A stretch of DNA of 64,000 nt from Taudactylus pleione (Eukaryota > Chordata > Amphibia > Anura > Myobatrachidae), in assembly GCA_031769625.1 (NCBI GenBank), contig JAUIMM010000002.1, positions 806,001 to 870,000 of the forward strand, in the 5' to 3' direction. Positions 10,510 through 21,184 of this stretch are shown here, piece after piece. Numbering within the stretch: the first letter of the stretch is position 1; every line of letters begins with the position of its first letter. The translations under genes and the position numbers were made by a program. The notes beneath the pieces are model-generated. The model did no database searches, was not told the DNA's origin, and saw only the letters and a list, made by a program, of their open reading frames with translations.

Positions 10510-11068
10510 TCAACAAGAAATTGTATACAGCAACAAAAATTCTATCTTGTTTTTGAATAGTTTACGTATTGGAGCAAATTGTTTGCCTTTACTGACAGTG
10601 TGGTTGGATAAGTCCTGAAAAATTAGAAGACGTTCCCCATGATAAATTAAGCTGGAGGTTCTTCTGTAATGGTCAAGCAGCTTAATCTGATATGCATAGT
10701 TCAGTATCTTCACTATAACTGGTCGAGGATTGACAGTCCCTCTACCCATCCAGGCCAATTCTATGTGCTCTTACAATGGCCATTGGAGATCCTTGCCAGT
10801 TGTTGCAGGATCCAGTTGGAGAGAAGATCTAGTAGCTCATGACCTTTGGCTGACTCATGGATGCCAACCATTCTCTACCTGTTCCTCTTGCTGTGACAGT
10901 GCTTTCATCTGATTGTTGATTACTTGTTTGGCAGAGTCCAATTCTTCCTCCAGATTGGAGAAGCATTGTTCAGCCTTATCAAATCTTTGCAAATGTTGTG
11001 CTGGTTGAGTAAGGGTCAATTCTATGGCCTCTTTGCTTCCTGCAAGTTTATGGCCCAGGCAGCAGTTG
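10510..11068 (-). pseudogene. L1 ORF1 protein fragment (Transposase_22-like)
   Basis: The minus-strand frame at 10,758-10,510 reads RPVIVKILNYAYQIKLLDHY, then GERLLIFQDLSNHT, typical of the C-terminal RNA-binding domain of L1 ORF1. The frame at 11,060-10,855 gives a coiled-coil piece, FDKAEQCFSNLEEELDSAKQ. The two pieces are in different frames, so the protein is broken. The N-terminal end was separated by the hAT insertion at 11,077 and resumes after 13,353. Confidence 0.7.
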
Positions 11069-11559
11069 ATCAAGGACAGGGGCGGATTGGGGATTAAAAG
11101 TGGCCCTGGAAAAATCTGTGGAAGTGGCCTCATGTTGGCGGCACCAAATTAACTGTAGGTGGAGCCAACAGCAAAGTAGGTGGGATTAGAGATCTGTGCA
11201 TGTGCAGGTCTCCTTCTGCAAGATTGCTCACTGTGTCCCAAATGCCGTATCATGATTGATTTGCTGCTGGGGGGTTGTCGGCCCCGTTTTCTGGGCGTGC
11301 CAAAGCCAAATGCCTGCGTCCTTGGACACAGCTTTACTGACCCCGGCAGCGTAATTTTGCTAAACACCGTGAGTAATCTGAGGGTTACTCAGATGTCCGA
11401 TGGTCACGCAATTGTTCTGATGCTGCCTCCTTGGATGCCAGAATAATAAATCAGACTTAACAGACCCAACAGATCGTGCAGTGTCAGCCTTTCATGCTGA
11501 CCCACTCTATCTAATGTAAGTTACATCCATTGACATTGATTAAATCCAGCCTCTGATTA

Positions 11560-11600
11560 GGTCGACGTTTCGGTTCTTAATCAGAACCATTCTCAATACC
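11560..11600 (-). ncRNA. hammerhead-like remnant
   Basis: On the minus strand, GGTTCTGATTAAGAACCGAAAC with CGTCGACC forms a GGTTC/GAACC stem followed by the GAAAC box, matching the layout at 4,628. The CUGANGA box is not intact. It lies within the hAT element. Confidence 0.25.
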
Positions 11601-11720
11601 AATTGTAATGGCTAATAGAGAACAACAGTCACGTTCACAATGTATCTGAGACAGGAGAAAAACAGCATACAGTCAAAGCCGCACATCCTAGGAAATACGT
11701 CCTCAAAGCAGCGTGCAAGC

Positions 11721-11752
11721 ATATATATGTATATATATATATATATATATAT

Positions 11753-11795
<43 letters not shown>
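11721..11795. repeat. (AT)n and (GA)n microsatellites
   Basis: A TA run of about 30 bases at 11,721-11,752 passes directly into about 20 GA repeats. The open frames across it (RERERER, SLSLSL, YIYIYI) are artefacts. Confidence 0.95.
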
Positions 11796-11801
<6 letters not shown>

Positions 11802-11847
11802 GGATGGAACTCCATAGACTGATTAATTCCTTTTAAAACTGCTGTCC

Positions 11848-11885
11848 CTGATGAAGGGGGAACCCCGAAACATCTATGTGTGCAT
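11848..11885 (+). ncRNA. hammerhead core candidate
   Basis: CTGATGA, then a GGGG/CCCC stem with a GAA loop, then GAAAC are all present in the right order at about 11,849-11,875, making this the best-preserved catalytic core of the set. After GAAAC, the bases ACATCTATGT could give a short stem III, but the next triplet is not a convincing NUH site and no matching stem I was found. Self-cleavage is not demonstrated. Confidence 0.35.
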
Positions 11886-12720
11886 GTTAGTGCCTTTGTA
11901 TTTGTATATGTATATGTGTGTCTGTATGTACCAATGTATATGTCTATCTGGTAACTGTATATGGATAGCTGTATATGAATAACAGACAGCCATATAGATA
12001 CACATTTGTATATACTTACAACATACACACACTCATATCTGTATACAGATACAGATATACATAGGCACATACAGTACATGCACACACAGACACCCAAATA
12101 TCCATATGCACATATACATAGGCACATACATGTACACACAGACACTCAAATATCCATATACAGATACACATATACATAGGCACATACATGCACACACAGA
12201 CACTCAAATATCCATATACAGATACACATATACATAGGTACATACAGACACTAATATACATATACAAATACACAGGTACAAACATGCACACATACATGCT
12301 CATATATCCATATACAGTTACCAGATAGACATATACATTGGTACATACAGACACTCATATACATATATAAATACACAGGTATATACATACACACATAGAC
12401 GCTCATATATCCATATACAGTTGCCAGATAGATATATACATAGGTACATATAGACACTCATATAAATATACAAATACACAGGTATATACATACATACAGT
12501 CACACATACTTATACAGATACACATATACATAGGTACACACATGCACTCATATTTTGGTACACATATCTATAAACAAAAACAAGATACACATAAACATAC
12601 TGTAGGTACATATATACAGATACATACACAAATATACAGACAGGAACTAGACATATACATAGCTACATATATGCACACATACATACACTCATATCCATTC
12701 ATATACAGTTACAAATTGGG
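11880..12720. repeat. CA/TA-rich minisatellite
   Basis: Roughly 45-65-bp units built from phrases such as CATATACATAGGCACATACA and ACACTCAAATATCCATATAC are repeated many times with variation. Long open frames on the minus strand (repeated VCVYVYL-like residues) follow the repeat and are not genes. Confidence 0.9.
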
Positions 12721-13352
12721 ATAAGAGTACATACCACAGTGACTGCCTTACAATACAAGTCCAGCATCCGGCTCCTAGAGGAGGGAAGGAGAGAGCAGGG
12801 GAGGACTGCTGGCTGGGAACAGGCACCTGCGCTCAGACACACAGGCACAGCGGAGCTCTCACACACTGCTCGGTGAGCCTCAGTGACAGGCAGCCTTATG
12901 CTGAGCAGTGTGTGAAGATGAGGCACAGCACAGTGGGGATTGGAATAGCGGACGGCAGCGGCTAATAAGACCCACTGTCGCCGTCAATTCTATGTGATAG
13001 GAAGATATTTTTTAAGAGACATTATCAACGGCCCCTCCAGAGGCCGGCGGGCTGCTAGTGGCTGTGATGGCACAGACTGATGTATGCACTACAGGTCAGC
13101 AGGGTTGCTGATAGGCGCCGGGCCGCCGGCGGGCTGTCAATTATCCAAGAAGGCCCTGATTAGTGACGTAGTGGGCTGTATCAAGTGCAAAAGACACGCT
13201 ACAGGGGGCGGAGCTGCTCGCAGGTTGGGGCTGTCAATCATACAAGGCCCAGCCCGAGTACTGGGGAGTGGAGACAGGCGGCCCCATAATCTGGTCGGCC
13301 CACCGGAAAACATCCTGCTGACTTTAATGGCCAATCCGCCCCTGATCAAGGA

Positions 13353-14046
13353 CCACTGCAAGGGCAGAAGGCTTCATTTGTGAAGGTGTAGTCTCACATT
13401 TGCATTGCGAAGTCTCCTGAGAAGTGGAGCAGTCCGGGTCAGAAGTGTGTTAAAGTAATGGTAAAGACATGGAGAAAGTGTCACATCACCTTATAAGATT
13501 TGGTTGAGGAGTTGCAACCAGCAAAAGTACAGTCACATGATGTGTAGCATACATATGGAGGCAAGAGGACAGAAAAGCCACATGATTGACATTAGGGCTC
13601 AGGTAGTTGTGAAAGAAGTAGATTGTAAACATTTGAAATGTTTGTCAGGAGGAGGAGCTGCGGCCACAAAGATGTAGATGATGGCAGAATGTGCATACAA
13701 TACAGTTGATTATCAAGTGTAGTACTTACACTTGAGCACTCGATGGCAGCAACACACCAGCAATGATATAACAGAGGGAAGCTGCAAACTGATAGTATAG
13801 GAAACTTCTCTCAGAAATGACAGTAAATAAATATTGCAGAGAACTGAACAATTAGTTTTGGACAATTGTTTCACAGTGTACCTGAAATGATGCTGTCCAG
13901 GGAGCAGATATGATGTTGATGCACAGTAAGTCTATGCGGAGGAAAAACAAGGAAGTCCTGTAGAGTGGGTCAAATGCAAAAGTTAAGGTGGTAAAAATTT
14001 AAAAGTTGGTAGGAGCAGACAATCCATCTGGAAGCACAGCACACGC
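13353..14046. other. L1 5' remnant and unassigned sequence
   Basis: The first 100 bases continue the minus-strand L1 ORF1 interrupted at 11,076. The rest has no recognisable gene or repeat boundary. Confidence 0.35.
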
Positions 14047-14249
14047 TCACTCTGAGTAGTGTCCTCCAAAATGGCTGCTAGTTATCAATACTCTTGACGT
14101 ACGTCCAATATAAAAAAGTCCACATGAGCATTCGATAAGATAAATCACATTGGTAGTATGCCAAGTGATAAAATCCAATATTTTAAAAGATTTACCTCTT
14201 CTTAAAACCTGCGTGATTTTTGAACAAGATATGGGAACATTAATGCACA
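14047..14249 (-). pseudogene. Penelope-like GIY-YIG endonuclease fragment
   Basis: The minus-strand translation contains VIYLIECSCGLFYIGRTSR. This is the GIY-YIG endonuclease signature (here LIE...FYIGRTSR) that follows the RT in canonical Penelope-like elements. It is preceded by CINVPIS. The domain ends early, and the C-terminal part is missing near the sequence GGHYSE. It was joined to the fragment at 14,433-14,822 before the hAT MITE split them. Confidence 0.8.
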
Positions 14250-14257
14250 TACTACAT

Positions 14258-14424
14258 CAGGGGTTCCCAACCACAGTCCTCAAGGCACGCTAACAGTTCA
14301 GGTTTTAAGGATAGCCATAGTTGAGCACAGGTGACTTAATTAGTACCTTAGTTATTTTGATTTAACCATCTGTGCTTAAGCAGTACTGTTAGTGTGCCTT
14401 GAGGACCGAGGTTGGGAATCACTG
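14258..14424. mobile_element. 167-bp hAT MITE
   Basis: The ends CAGGGGTTCCCAACC and GGTTGGGAATCACTG are inverted repeats, and TACTACAT is present directly on both sides (14,250-14,257 and 14,425-14,432), giving a perfect 8-bp target duplication. The internal halves are also partly complementary (GTCCTCAAGGCAC and GTGCCTTGAGGAC). It interrupts the Penelope-like frame. Confidence 0.92.
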
Positions 14425-14432
14425 TACTACAT

Positions 14433-14822
14433 GTACCGCAGCGGTGGAAACCTTTTGTGCGAATGGGGACCACGGTTTGAAAATCTAAAGCACTGCGCAC
14501 AAGTTTACTCTTTAAATTGTCCGCCCTACGGTTAAAAAAAGGTTTCTCAGGTAAAACACTTTTTAAAACACTTAAAACATGCCGTTTAAGAACTCGTTCC
14601 AACTCTTTAAAATGGCTCCCATATTTTGTAATAAAAGACCATTCATTCCCTTTCTTTAAATCTTTAACTTCTTTGGGCTTCAAGAATTGGTCTCCTTCCA
14701 TTTTCTGGACGTCCTCTTTAATTTGAATGATATGATTCCCTTCATATCCTCGTGCTAGAAAATGATTTCCCATTGTGTCCATTTGTTCATTGCAGATTAC
14801 TGGATCACTACAGTTTCTTTTG
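14433..14822 (-). pseudogene. Penelope-like RT C-terminal region
   Basis: An open minus-strand frame runs CSDPVICNEQMDTMGNHFL, ARGYEGNHIIQIKEDV, then FITKYGSHFKELERVLKRH, RRADNLKSKLVRSAL and GFHRCGTC. This is the layout I know from the thumb/linker between RT and GIY-YIG in Penelope-like elements, including a Cys-rich end before the endonuclease. The catalytic RT part is absent. At its upstream edge, near 14,822, it abuts a truncated Tc1 transposase, so the junction is chimeric. Confidence 0.7.
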
Positions 14823-15242
14823 ACCCATTCCATTAAGCTCCCGCCGCACAGTGTTTGTGCTTACATGAATGTCAGTGGAAGACTGGAACTCTTCAGCTAT
14901 GGAATCAGCAGAGTGTTGGCGACTTTTATGCACCATGCGCCTTAGCAGTTGTTGACCCCGCTCTGTGATTTTACATGGTCTTCCGCTTCGTGGCTGAGTT
15001 GCTGTTGTTCCTAAATGATTCCACTTTCTAATAATATCACTTACTGTTGACCGTGGAATATCCAGCAGGGCTGACATTTTCACAAACTGTCTTATTGCAA
15101 AGGTGGCATCCAACGACCCATTTTGTATCACAAATGTTTGCAAATGGAGACTGCACGATTTTATACACCTGTGGCAAAGGGTCTGATTGAAACACCTTAA
15201 TTAAAAAATTAACTGGTGTGGCCAAATACTATTGTCCATATA
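14823..15242 (-). pseudogene. truncated Tc1-like transposase and 5' end
   Basis: The minus-strand frame reads DIPRSTVSDIIRKW, then QPRSGRPCKITERGQQLLRR and HVSTNTVRRELNGMG, which is the helix-turn-helix paired-type N-terminal DNA-binding domain of Tc1-like transposases with its GRP linker. The DDE catalytic domain is absent because the element stops at the Penelope junction near 14,822. A Tc1-type end with GTGGCCAAATAC and TTGTCCATATAG is seen at about 15,212-15,242, the expected 5' inverted repeat. Confidence 0.75.
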
Positions 15243-15464
15243 GGGAATATATACAGTATATTACCCTTACCAAGATGGCCGCCAATACCATAGCTGTTAA
15301 CGATATTGAAATGAACCTCTATATACCCCTGCCTGTACCTTCTAAAATCCTACCTATAAACCTCTAAGGATGACGCCAATATGCGTACGCAGTCATACAG
15401 TAAATAAAAGACTCCAGACTTGGAACGTGTGGTTCCCAAGCACAAAGTATTATTCAAGTAAAAA
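15243..15464. other. flank of the retroviral 3' LTR
   Basis: No gene is seen. The left edge of the LTR cannot be fixed, because the two LTR copies stop matching around AAGTAC at 15,468. Confidence 0.4.
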
Positions 15465-16859
15465 GTACAGTCAGTTACACGCTATTGATCCATACACAAT
15501 TAGATGCAAAGGAATTATACAGACCCCAAGTACAGTATACATACGCAGCGCTTTCTGGTCCAGATGTAAGGCATCAGCAAGAAACCCATCGTCATTCAGC
15601 ATTCAGCAAGAAGACTAAAGACCCAGTGTTTGAGCACACATATTTTATAGCCCCCCAGAATAGACAGGACAATAGAGAAGTTTCTTGCTTATGCCATTGG
15701 TTCCCATGGGGGAACCATCTGTTACAGAGCGTTTAACAGGCTGGTTCAAATAGACTCAACCCAGCCTCCAACAACTGGGGGTCTCTGCCCTCCCGCCCCA
15801 TGCAATCATCCTAACAGTTGTTCATATAATATACATTTTGTTGCTTGAAGTCTCTGCAGTCCATAAGTTGAGAATGCATGATGCGATCTCCACAACGATA
15901 ATACCGGAATTCTGTTGAAAGAGTACGCATCAGTATGAACCCAAACACGGCTTTCTTAGCATGTATAAAACCTTAGTTATCAAATATCTTTATTTCACAG
16001 CATTTATACTAACTGAACCAACTTAAATCTTATACTTTAAAGCTTATTAAACCTTTTATGTGGATATGTAATGTGTGAGTATGCGGGGTGTGATGTAAAG
16101 ACGCTAGTTAACTTGGGGCAGATGCGTGCGCATGAAGCTAATAAAACAGTGTTTTCATACAAGGTCTTATGCATTCGCTAATATGCGACTAGTTAACAGT
16201 GCAATTGTGCGTATTAATGTGTGTATGAGGAATGGTGCACTTAAATCTCACTTACTAAGTGAACACCTAGCAGTGTGGAATGCTGAGCCTGATAGTTCCA
16301 CATGCCCCCTCTCTCAGCAGCCCCCACCTTTCCCAAGCTCAAAAGAAAAAGCCCTTTATTCTCCCAGACTCTTGTGTGAATGCAAATAGCCCAGCGACAT
16401 GACCCAAACCTAAGATAACAATCTAGGCTTTGAAGTTATTTCATTAGAGGAAGCTTGCTAATGTAAGGTGTGTATTCGAGTCGGGCAACCTGGAGTGAGA
16501 GCAGACATTATCCAGGAAGCTTATCTACACAAGCTAGTTGTCACGTGGCCATTTGCTCTGTTCAGGTAATGCAATCCAATTTTGACATACTGTAAAGCCA
16601 TTTCTGAAATATATCCTTTATAATATGTAAAGTCATGAAATGGGCTTTTGGTAAATCGCCGTAACTTATGGCGATGGTCACAGATGCATTCGCATGATGC
16701 TAATAGTATTATCGCCACATGTACTAAAGTGTGAGTTTATCTAAAATGGCGCTTAGGCGGCCATTTCGCAAAATGGCATCTTGCGGCCAGTTGCAAGATA
16801 GTGTCGCTGCGATTCAATTTTAAACTGATCTTGTCTCAGCCAATAATCCAGTTTCGACA
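15465..16859 (-). repeat. endogenous retrovirus 3' LTR
   Basis: The ends match parts of 21,185-21,470 and 22,978-23,312, the other LTR. The minus-strand U3 edge is TGTCGAAACTGG at 16,859, immediately preceded by a purine-rich CAAAGGGTGGAC, the likely polypurine tract. An AATAAA on the minus strand lies near 16,355. The exact left border is uncertain, and I found no target duplication. The two LTRs differ at about 2-3% of the positions I compared by eye. Confidence 0.75.
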
Positions 16860-17178
16860 GTCCACCCTTTGATAGCGAACAACATGCTATCACAATCTGC
16901 TATTAGAATTTAATTTAGGCTTACAGTTACATATTATTTAGTGTTATTAAGGGATAGCACAAGGTGGTTCTTAATCCATCAATAATGTGTCTCTGAGTGG
17001 GGACATAAAACTACTATTATACGCACACCGCGGATCTTGGAAGATCATGTGAAAGGTGTGGGGATGCACCAGTCTTATAAAAGCCGTCTTGAAGGAGAAT
17101 TGAGACTTTACATTATCTGAGGTATTTTAAAAATAACATTTCAATAATAAATTTTTATGCATGGCTAAATATAACACA

Positions 17179-18000
17179 TTAAATGATGGTATTTCCTAGC
17201 TCAGGGTTGTAATGCAGTTCTGTATTTACCTCGGTATTCATACTGGCCACCATCATAATTTCATTCTTTCGTTTTACTCTATTTTTACATTTTCCACACT
17301 TCAACACAATAGGAACACACCAGATGCATATGCTAATTATTATGATGACAATTAGTATAAGGATCAAGAATTTGCCTATGCTGGCGATCACATCCTGGAA
17401 CCATTTCACTGGGTTCAGCCATGAAACCCATCCTTCTATCTTTTCCCCTACTTCAGCCACTGAAGCATTATGGTTCTTACGAAACTCCCATTTTAGCTGC
17501 AGAATTTCATCCATCCTCTGGTCTATCACCTCCTTAGGGTCGCTGGTATCATTGGTGACATAGGTGCAACATTTTACTCCAAATTGGGTGGCTAACGTTA
17601 CGCAATACCCTCCAGTAACAGCAGTTAAATAATTTAACACTAGCCTGTGTTGCACCAGTTCTTTCTTGTACGCTTGCAATTCTCTCCCTGTATACCTGAA
17701 CGTGTCATCATACATCTCGGTGATATTATCTATCAATTTAGCAAGTTCCTGAATATATCTAAAATTTAGTGTTCCCTGAGCGATCCTGGTGGGATCCAGT
17801 GCCACTAAATCTTGAAAGCCAGTTGTCTCATTAATTAACTGAGTGGCTTTATGCACGTCACCAGGTATCATATTTCTTTTGCATCTGTGTTCATATTGCG
17901 TGTGAAGATATGGTGATGGTGTGTTTTTATGTATACCAAGCATTTCAACATGTGTGAGGGTCATAACTTCTGGGAGAATTCTTCCCAAATAACATAACAA
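17179..18000 (-). pseudogene. env: endogenous retroviral Env, transmembrane subunit region
   Basis: The frame of 273 residues begins near the end of what should be the surface subunit and continues into a transmembrane-subunit-like region. A cysteine motif, GGYC followed by ten residues and then CC, sits where retroviruses have the C-X6-CC motif. Downstream are a helical region with NETT-like and HNAS glycosylation sequons and a hydrophobic membrane segment, FLILILIVIIIISICIWCV, followed by a Lys/Arg-rich cytoplasmic tail. It has the usual place upstream of the 3' LTR. The surface subunit is largely missing or broken, so this is an incomplete, old copy. Confidence 0.7.
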
Positions 18001-19055
18001 TTACAATACTAAGATTGGTCAGACATTCCCCTGATTTGGTATAGCACTACTCCTCCTGACTCCACTCCATCAGCTCTGCCATCAACTCACATTTCCTTTA
18101 TCGGTCCCCCATCACAGAAACTGGGTATCCCCAAACAGATCATCACAACAGAAACTTCTGGAAGAAAGAACTAGGATGACCACAGCAGACCACTCCATTG
18201 CTGGAAGCATTGATCTACACATTTCTTTAGCGCAGATATCTCACCGTCACCTCTTTAATCCTTCCGGCACAAGCTCGCAATCGACAGGTCCACATTATCG
18301 GCCTTGTCTCCGCCTTGTATCTCCACCGGTTGGTTAACCTCCCTATAGTGAGTGGAATGGACCCACGTATCTTCCTCGGCCACCCTTTAAGTATGTTGTA
18401 TCGTCAGATACGGACCTTTCCACTGATCAGTCAAACAACCTGAGCTAAAAAAATTAGGATCATAACAAATTCTCCAGATTTGACATCATGACAGTGTGCA
18501 TTAGACATGTTAGTTAATAACACTTCAATTTCGGTTATTCTCAATCATCTTCGTGAGACCCTGCACAGTAACCTCATTATCATATTTTCACATGAGGCTG
18601 CCTGTTTGAACAGTATCTCAAAAGGGGGGCAAATAAAGGAAAAGACAGTCTGGGATAATCTTAGTGTTGTTACCCATCACCTTACACATGTTCTTGGAAA
18701 CGTCACCTGTAAAATAAGTCCCCCTATCATTTTTAATAATTCTAGGGATATAGTATCTGCATACAGGTTCCTGCAATTAAATCTTGTTATTAATAGCTAC
18801 TGCTCTTAATAATGCCTGGGCCACTGGGTTGGATAGTATTCTGAGTAGTCGACCTTAGCTTGGCATGGCTGCCGTTTATCCTTAGCAACCTTGTGTCCTA
18901 TGAGTGGGAGATAAAGCACAACAGTTTAATATCATTTAAACATGACCTAAAATACAACAATAAATCGTCCACATTTTACATTAGAACAGATCCATTGATA
19001 GGTTGAAAAGATTGTAAACAGTCATATAAGGCCTGGGAGAAGATACTGGGGTTAC
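18001..19055 (-). pseudogene. pol: collapsed retroviral pol (RT, RNase H, integrase scraps)
   Basis: On the minus strand, short pieces in changing frames recall pol. VDDLLL, an RT catalytic-site relative, occurs near 18,950-18,965, preceded by a FSQALYDCL piece. An RNase H/connection-like GHKVAKDKRQP piece lies near 18,880. An integrase-like IIKNDRGTYF piece lies near 18,735, and integrase C-terminal-like bits lie toward 18,400. Protease and most of RT and integrase are deleted, and many stops are present. The part from 18,755 rightward is duplicated in the right LTR. Confidence 0.65.
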
Positions 19056-19817
19056 CTATGAACCCATGGGAAACTCATGTTCCTGTGTGGTGTTCTTCAC
19101 TTTGCAGTTCTTACTTACGTGTCCCACTGGGTGACAGTTAAAACATAGTTTTGAGTATGAGGCCTGTGGTTGTGTATGATATGTGGGGTAAGGATGTGTT
19201 TGCTGTGGTGTGGGATTGGTGAGGACGTGTAATTGTTCAGGTGCAGGTGTGTGTGTGGGTGCAGGTGTGTCGGTTGGCTGTGATGTTATTGTCATTCCTT
19301 CCAGAGCTTGGATACTGACAGCCATTAGTTTTTCGCTCTGGGTCTCTCTCTTCTTTGTGATATTTTTATCATGTTCTATGGCAGATTCTATGAGTGTGAC
19401 TACCCTCCAGCCAGGTTGTGAGGTCTGAACCCGAGTCTTTAAGTCGTCTTTCAGACTGTCCATGAGTACTGTGACTATCATTCCCCTGTGGTGAGTGCTA
19501 TCTTTAATATCTTCTAACCCAGTGTACTGGGTGATATCCTGCAGAGCCCGGTCGCAATAATCTTCTGCAGTTTCACTCTCCTTTTGCTTAATTGTGAAAA
19601 TTTTGTTGCAGTTAACTACTACTGGAAAATATACACCCAATTGAGTTACAATGCGGAAAATGTTACCTTGGTTTACTTGGTCTGTTAAGGGAACGTCGCC
19701 ATCCAATACACAATCCGTGATAAATTTTGTCACATCGGTATTGCGTGGCAGACAGGCCCTTAACACTACACGCCAATCTTTATTAGTTGGCTCATGAGAA
19801 CTACCCAAATTCCTCAA
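19056..19817 (-). pseudogene. gag: retroviral Gag, capsid-nucleocapsid part
   Basis: This 253-residue open frame has a capsid-like first part (ACLPRNTDVTKFI...AEDYCDRALQDI) that includes a major-homology-like stretch. A Pro/Thr/Gln-rich linker follows, then a single CCHC zinc knuckle, C-FN-C-HPVG-H-VSKN-C. It is followed directly by RT-like sequence because protease is deleted. The upstream matrix part is in another frame: a frame change lies at about 19,817-19,835. A near-identical copy lies at 21,773-22,534. Confidence 0.8.
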
Positions 19818-19834
19818 AAATGCTTGTCATTTGG

Positions 19835-20662
19835 CTATTCCTTTTTTGGTTCGGGGAAATCATTTATGATGGAATTTAGTTCTGCTCTTGTCCAGGGACA
19901 ATGCATTACTACTTCCCTCGTGGGCACTACACTGTTCGCATCTGCATTTCCATTCAGAACCGTTATCATCCGAATGGGATGCAGACCGGTAGCGTTGCTA
20001 CCTCTGACCTGGTTACCTGACTGGGGGTTTAATCTGCTGCTGCTACGTATGGTATTAACAACTTCCTCTACGGGTGCAGAGTATGTTAACACTTCCCTTG
20101 CTGTTACCGATGAAGATGGCGGCACCACCCGTGATTGTGGTGATGCAGCATCTATCATTTGCACAGCATGGGAAATGGCAGACATTACAATAAGCTCATC
20201 ATCCACATCATAAACTTTTTCTTTATGGTTGCTTAAGAGAGGGTACAAATTGCTTGTTACATTTTTATGGGTATTTTTGGTAACTGTACTTGCACTGGCA
20301 ATACTTTCCACAACGCTACCCTGTCGCACGTGCGCGCCATTTTGCGGCTCGTTCGTATTGCAATTCAGCATCGCAGATGTATTCTCTGTCAATGCACTCG
20401 CGACGCTAGTTTGCGTCGCTTGTACATTTTTAAGCCACGCATCCCCTTCATGCTGCCACACTTTTAAACAGTCATAATATTTTACCTTTTTCTCTCGGGA
20501 GCGCATCAGACTGATGTGATCCCGGACATTATCTAATACATCCTTATCAAAACTACCAATTCTGGGAAACGGTCTAACACTCTTCATCGTCATTTTAAAC
20601 CATACATCACAATCCCTTATTGCATAAGTACCATACTTAGTATGCATAATACGACGGCCCAT
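19835..20662 (-). pseudogene. gag: retroviral Gag, matrix/linker part
   Basis: This 275-residue open frame begins MGRR, so glycine at position 2 could be a myristoylation site. A DVWFKM/WQHEGDAWLKN region looks like a matrix domain. A long Ser/Thr/Val-rich linker follows, and the frame ends with the start of capsid, ELNSIINDFPEPKK. The capsid continues in a different frame from 19,817, indicating a frameshift. The start is chosen at 20,662 because it is the first Met after the leader. Confidence 0.75.
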
Positions 20663-21184
20663 CCAATCGGAGCTTTCATTAGCAGCACATCATTGTCTAA
20701 CATCTCTAATGTTTACATGGCTCCCATTCTGAGACAAAATCCTATGCTTTTCAATAAAGATTTAAACTGGTGAAAGACAATCAAGATACTTTCACTTACC
20801 TGTGGACGATTTAAGTCGGCGGCGCCCACACACCTGGATAAGATTTTAAAAAGGCAACTTCCACACCCGGATAAGATTTAGCAAGGCAACTTCCACACCT
20901 AGGGAAGTTTATATGTCGGCCACTTCCACGCACCTCTCTACAACAAAGACAACATGTACACCTGCTACTATGTATAGAACGGTAAAGCTACTTACCAAGC
21001 GGCTAGACTAACCCTTGCACTTAGCCCTTAAGAATCATACGATACCTTTAACCTTGTCCAACAAATACTCACTGTTACACACTTTTTTCCTGCTCAGAAA
21101 AACAAACGTTAACCCAGATATTGATAACAATTGAAAAATGTAAACCTCAACGGCTTTGTTTAAACACGTGGCACCAGAACCGGA
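20663..21184 (-). other. retroviral leader and primer-binding site
   Basis: The leader between gag and the right LTR contains an imperfect repeat of GGCAACTTCCACACC phrases (20,845-20,935). On the minus strand, TGGTGCCACG follows the LTR edge at about 21,168-21,177 and is the likely primer-binding site (TGG start). I cannot name the tRNA. Confidence 0.55.

Larger units (their letters stand above)
11077..13344. mobile_element. non-autonomous hAT element, 2.27 kb
   Basis: The ends CAGGGGCGGATTGG and CCAATCCGCCCCTG are perfect inverted repeats, and ATCAAGGA stands directly on both sides (11,069-11,076 and 13,345-13,352). This is the 8-bp duplication of the hAT superfamily. It interrupts the L1 ORF1 remnant. 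The interior has no transposase. It carries a hammerhead-like sequence, AT and GA microsatellites, a roughly 1-kb CA/TA-rich minisatellite, and a GC-rich last 400 bp. Confidence 0.9.

Noticed and set aside
11612..12503. Long overlapping minus-strand open frames rich in Cys, Val, Tyr and Met
   Set aside because: They follow the CA/TA-rich minisatellite and the GA and AT runs inside a hAT element. The residues repeat with the DNA unit, and no domain or splice context exists.
18507..18809. A plus-strand 100-codon frame
   Set aside because: Antisense shadow of the integrase-like part of the endogenous retrovirus.
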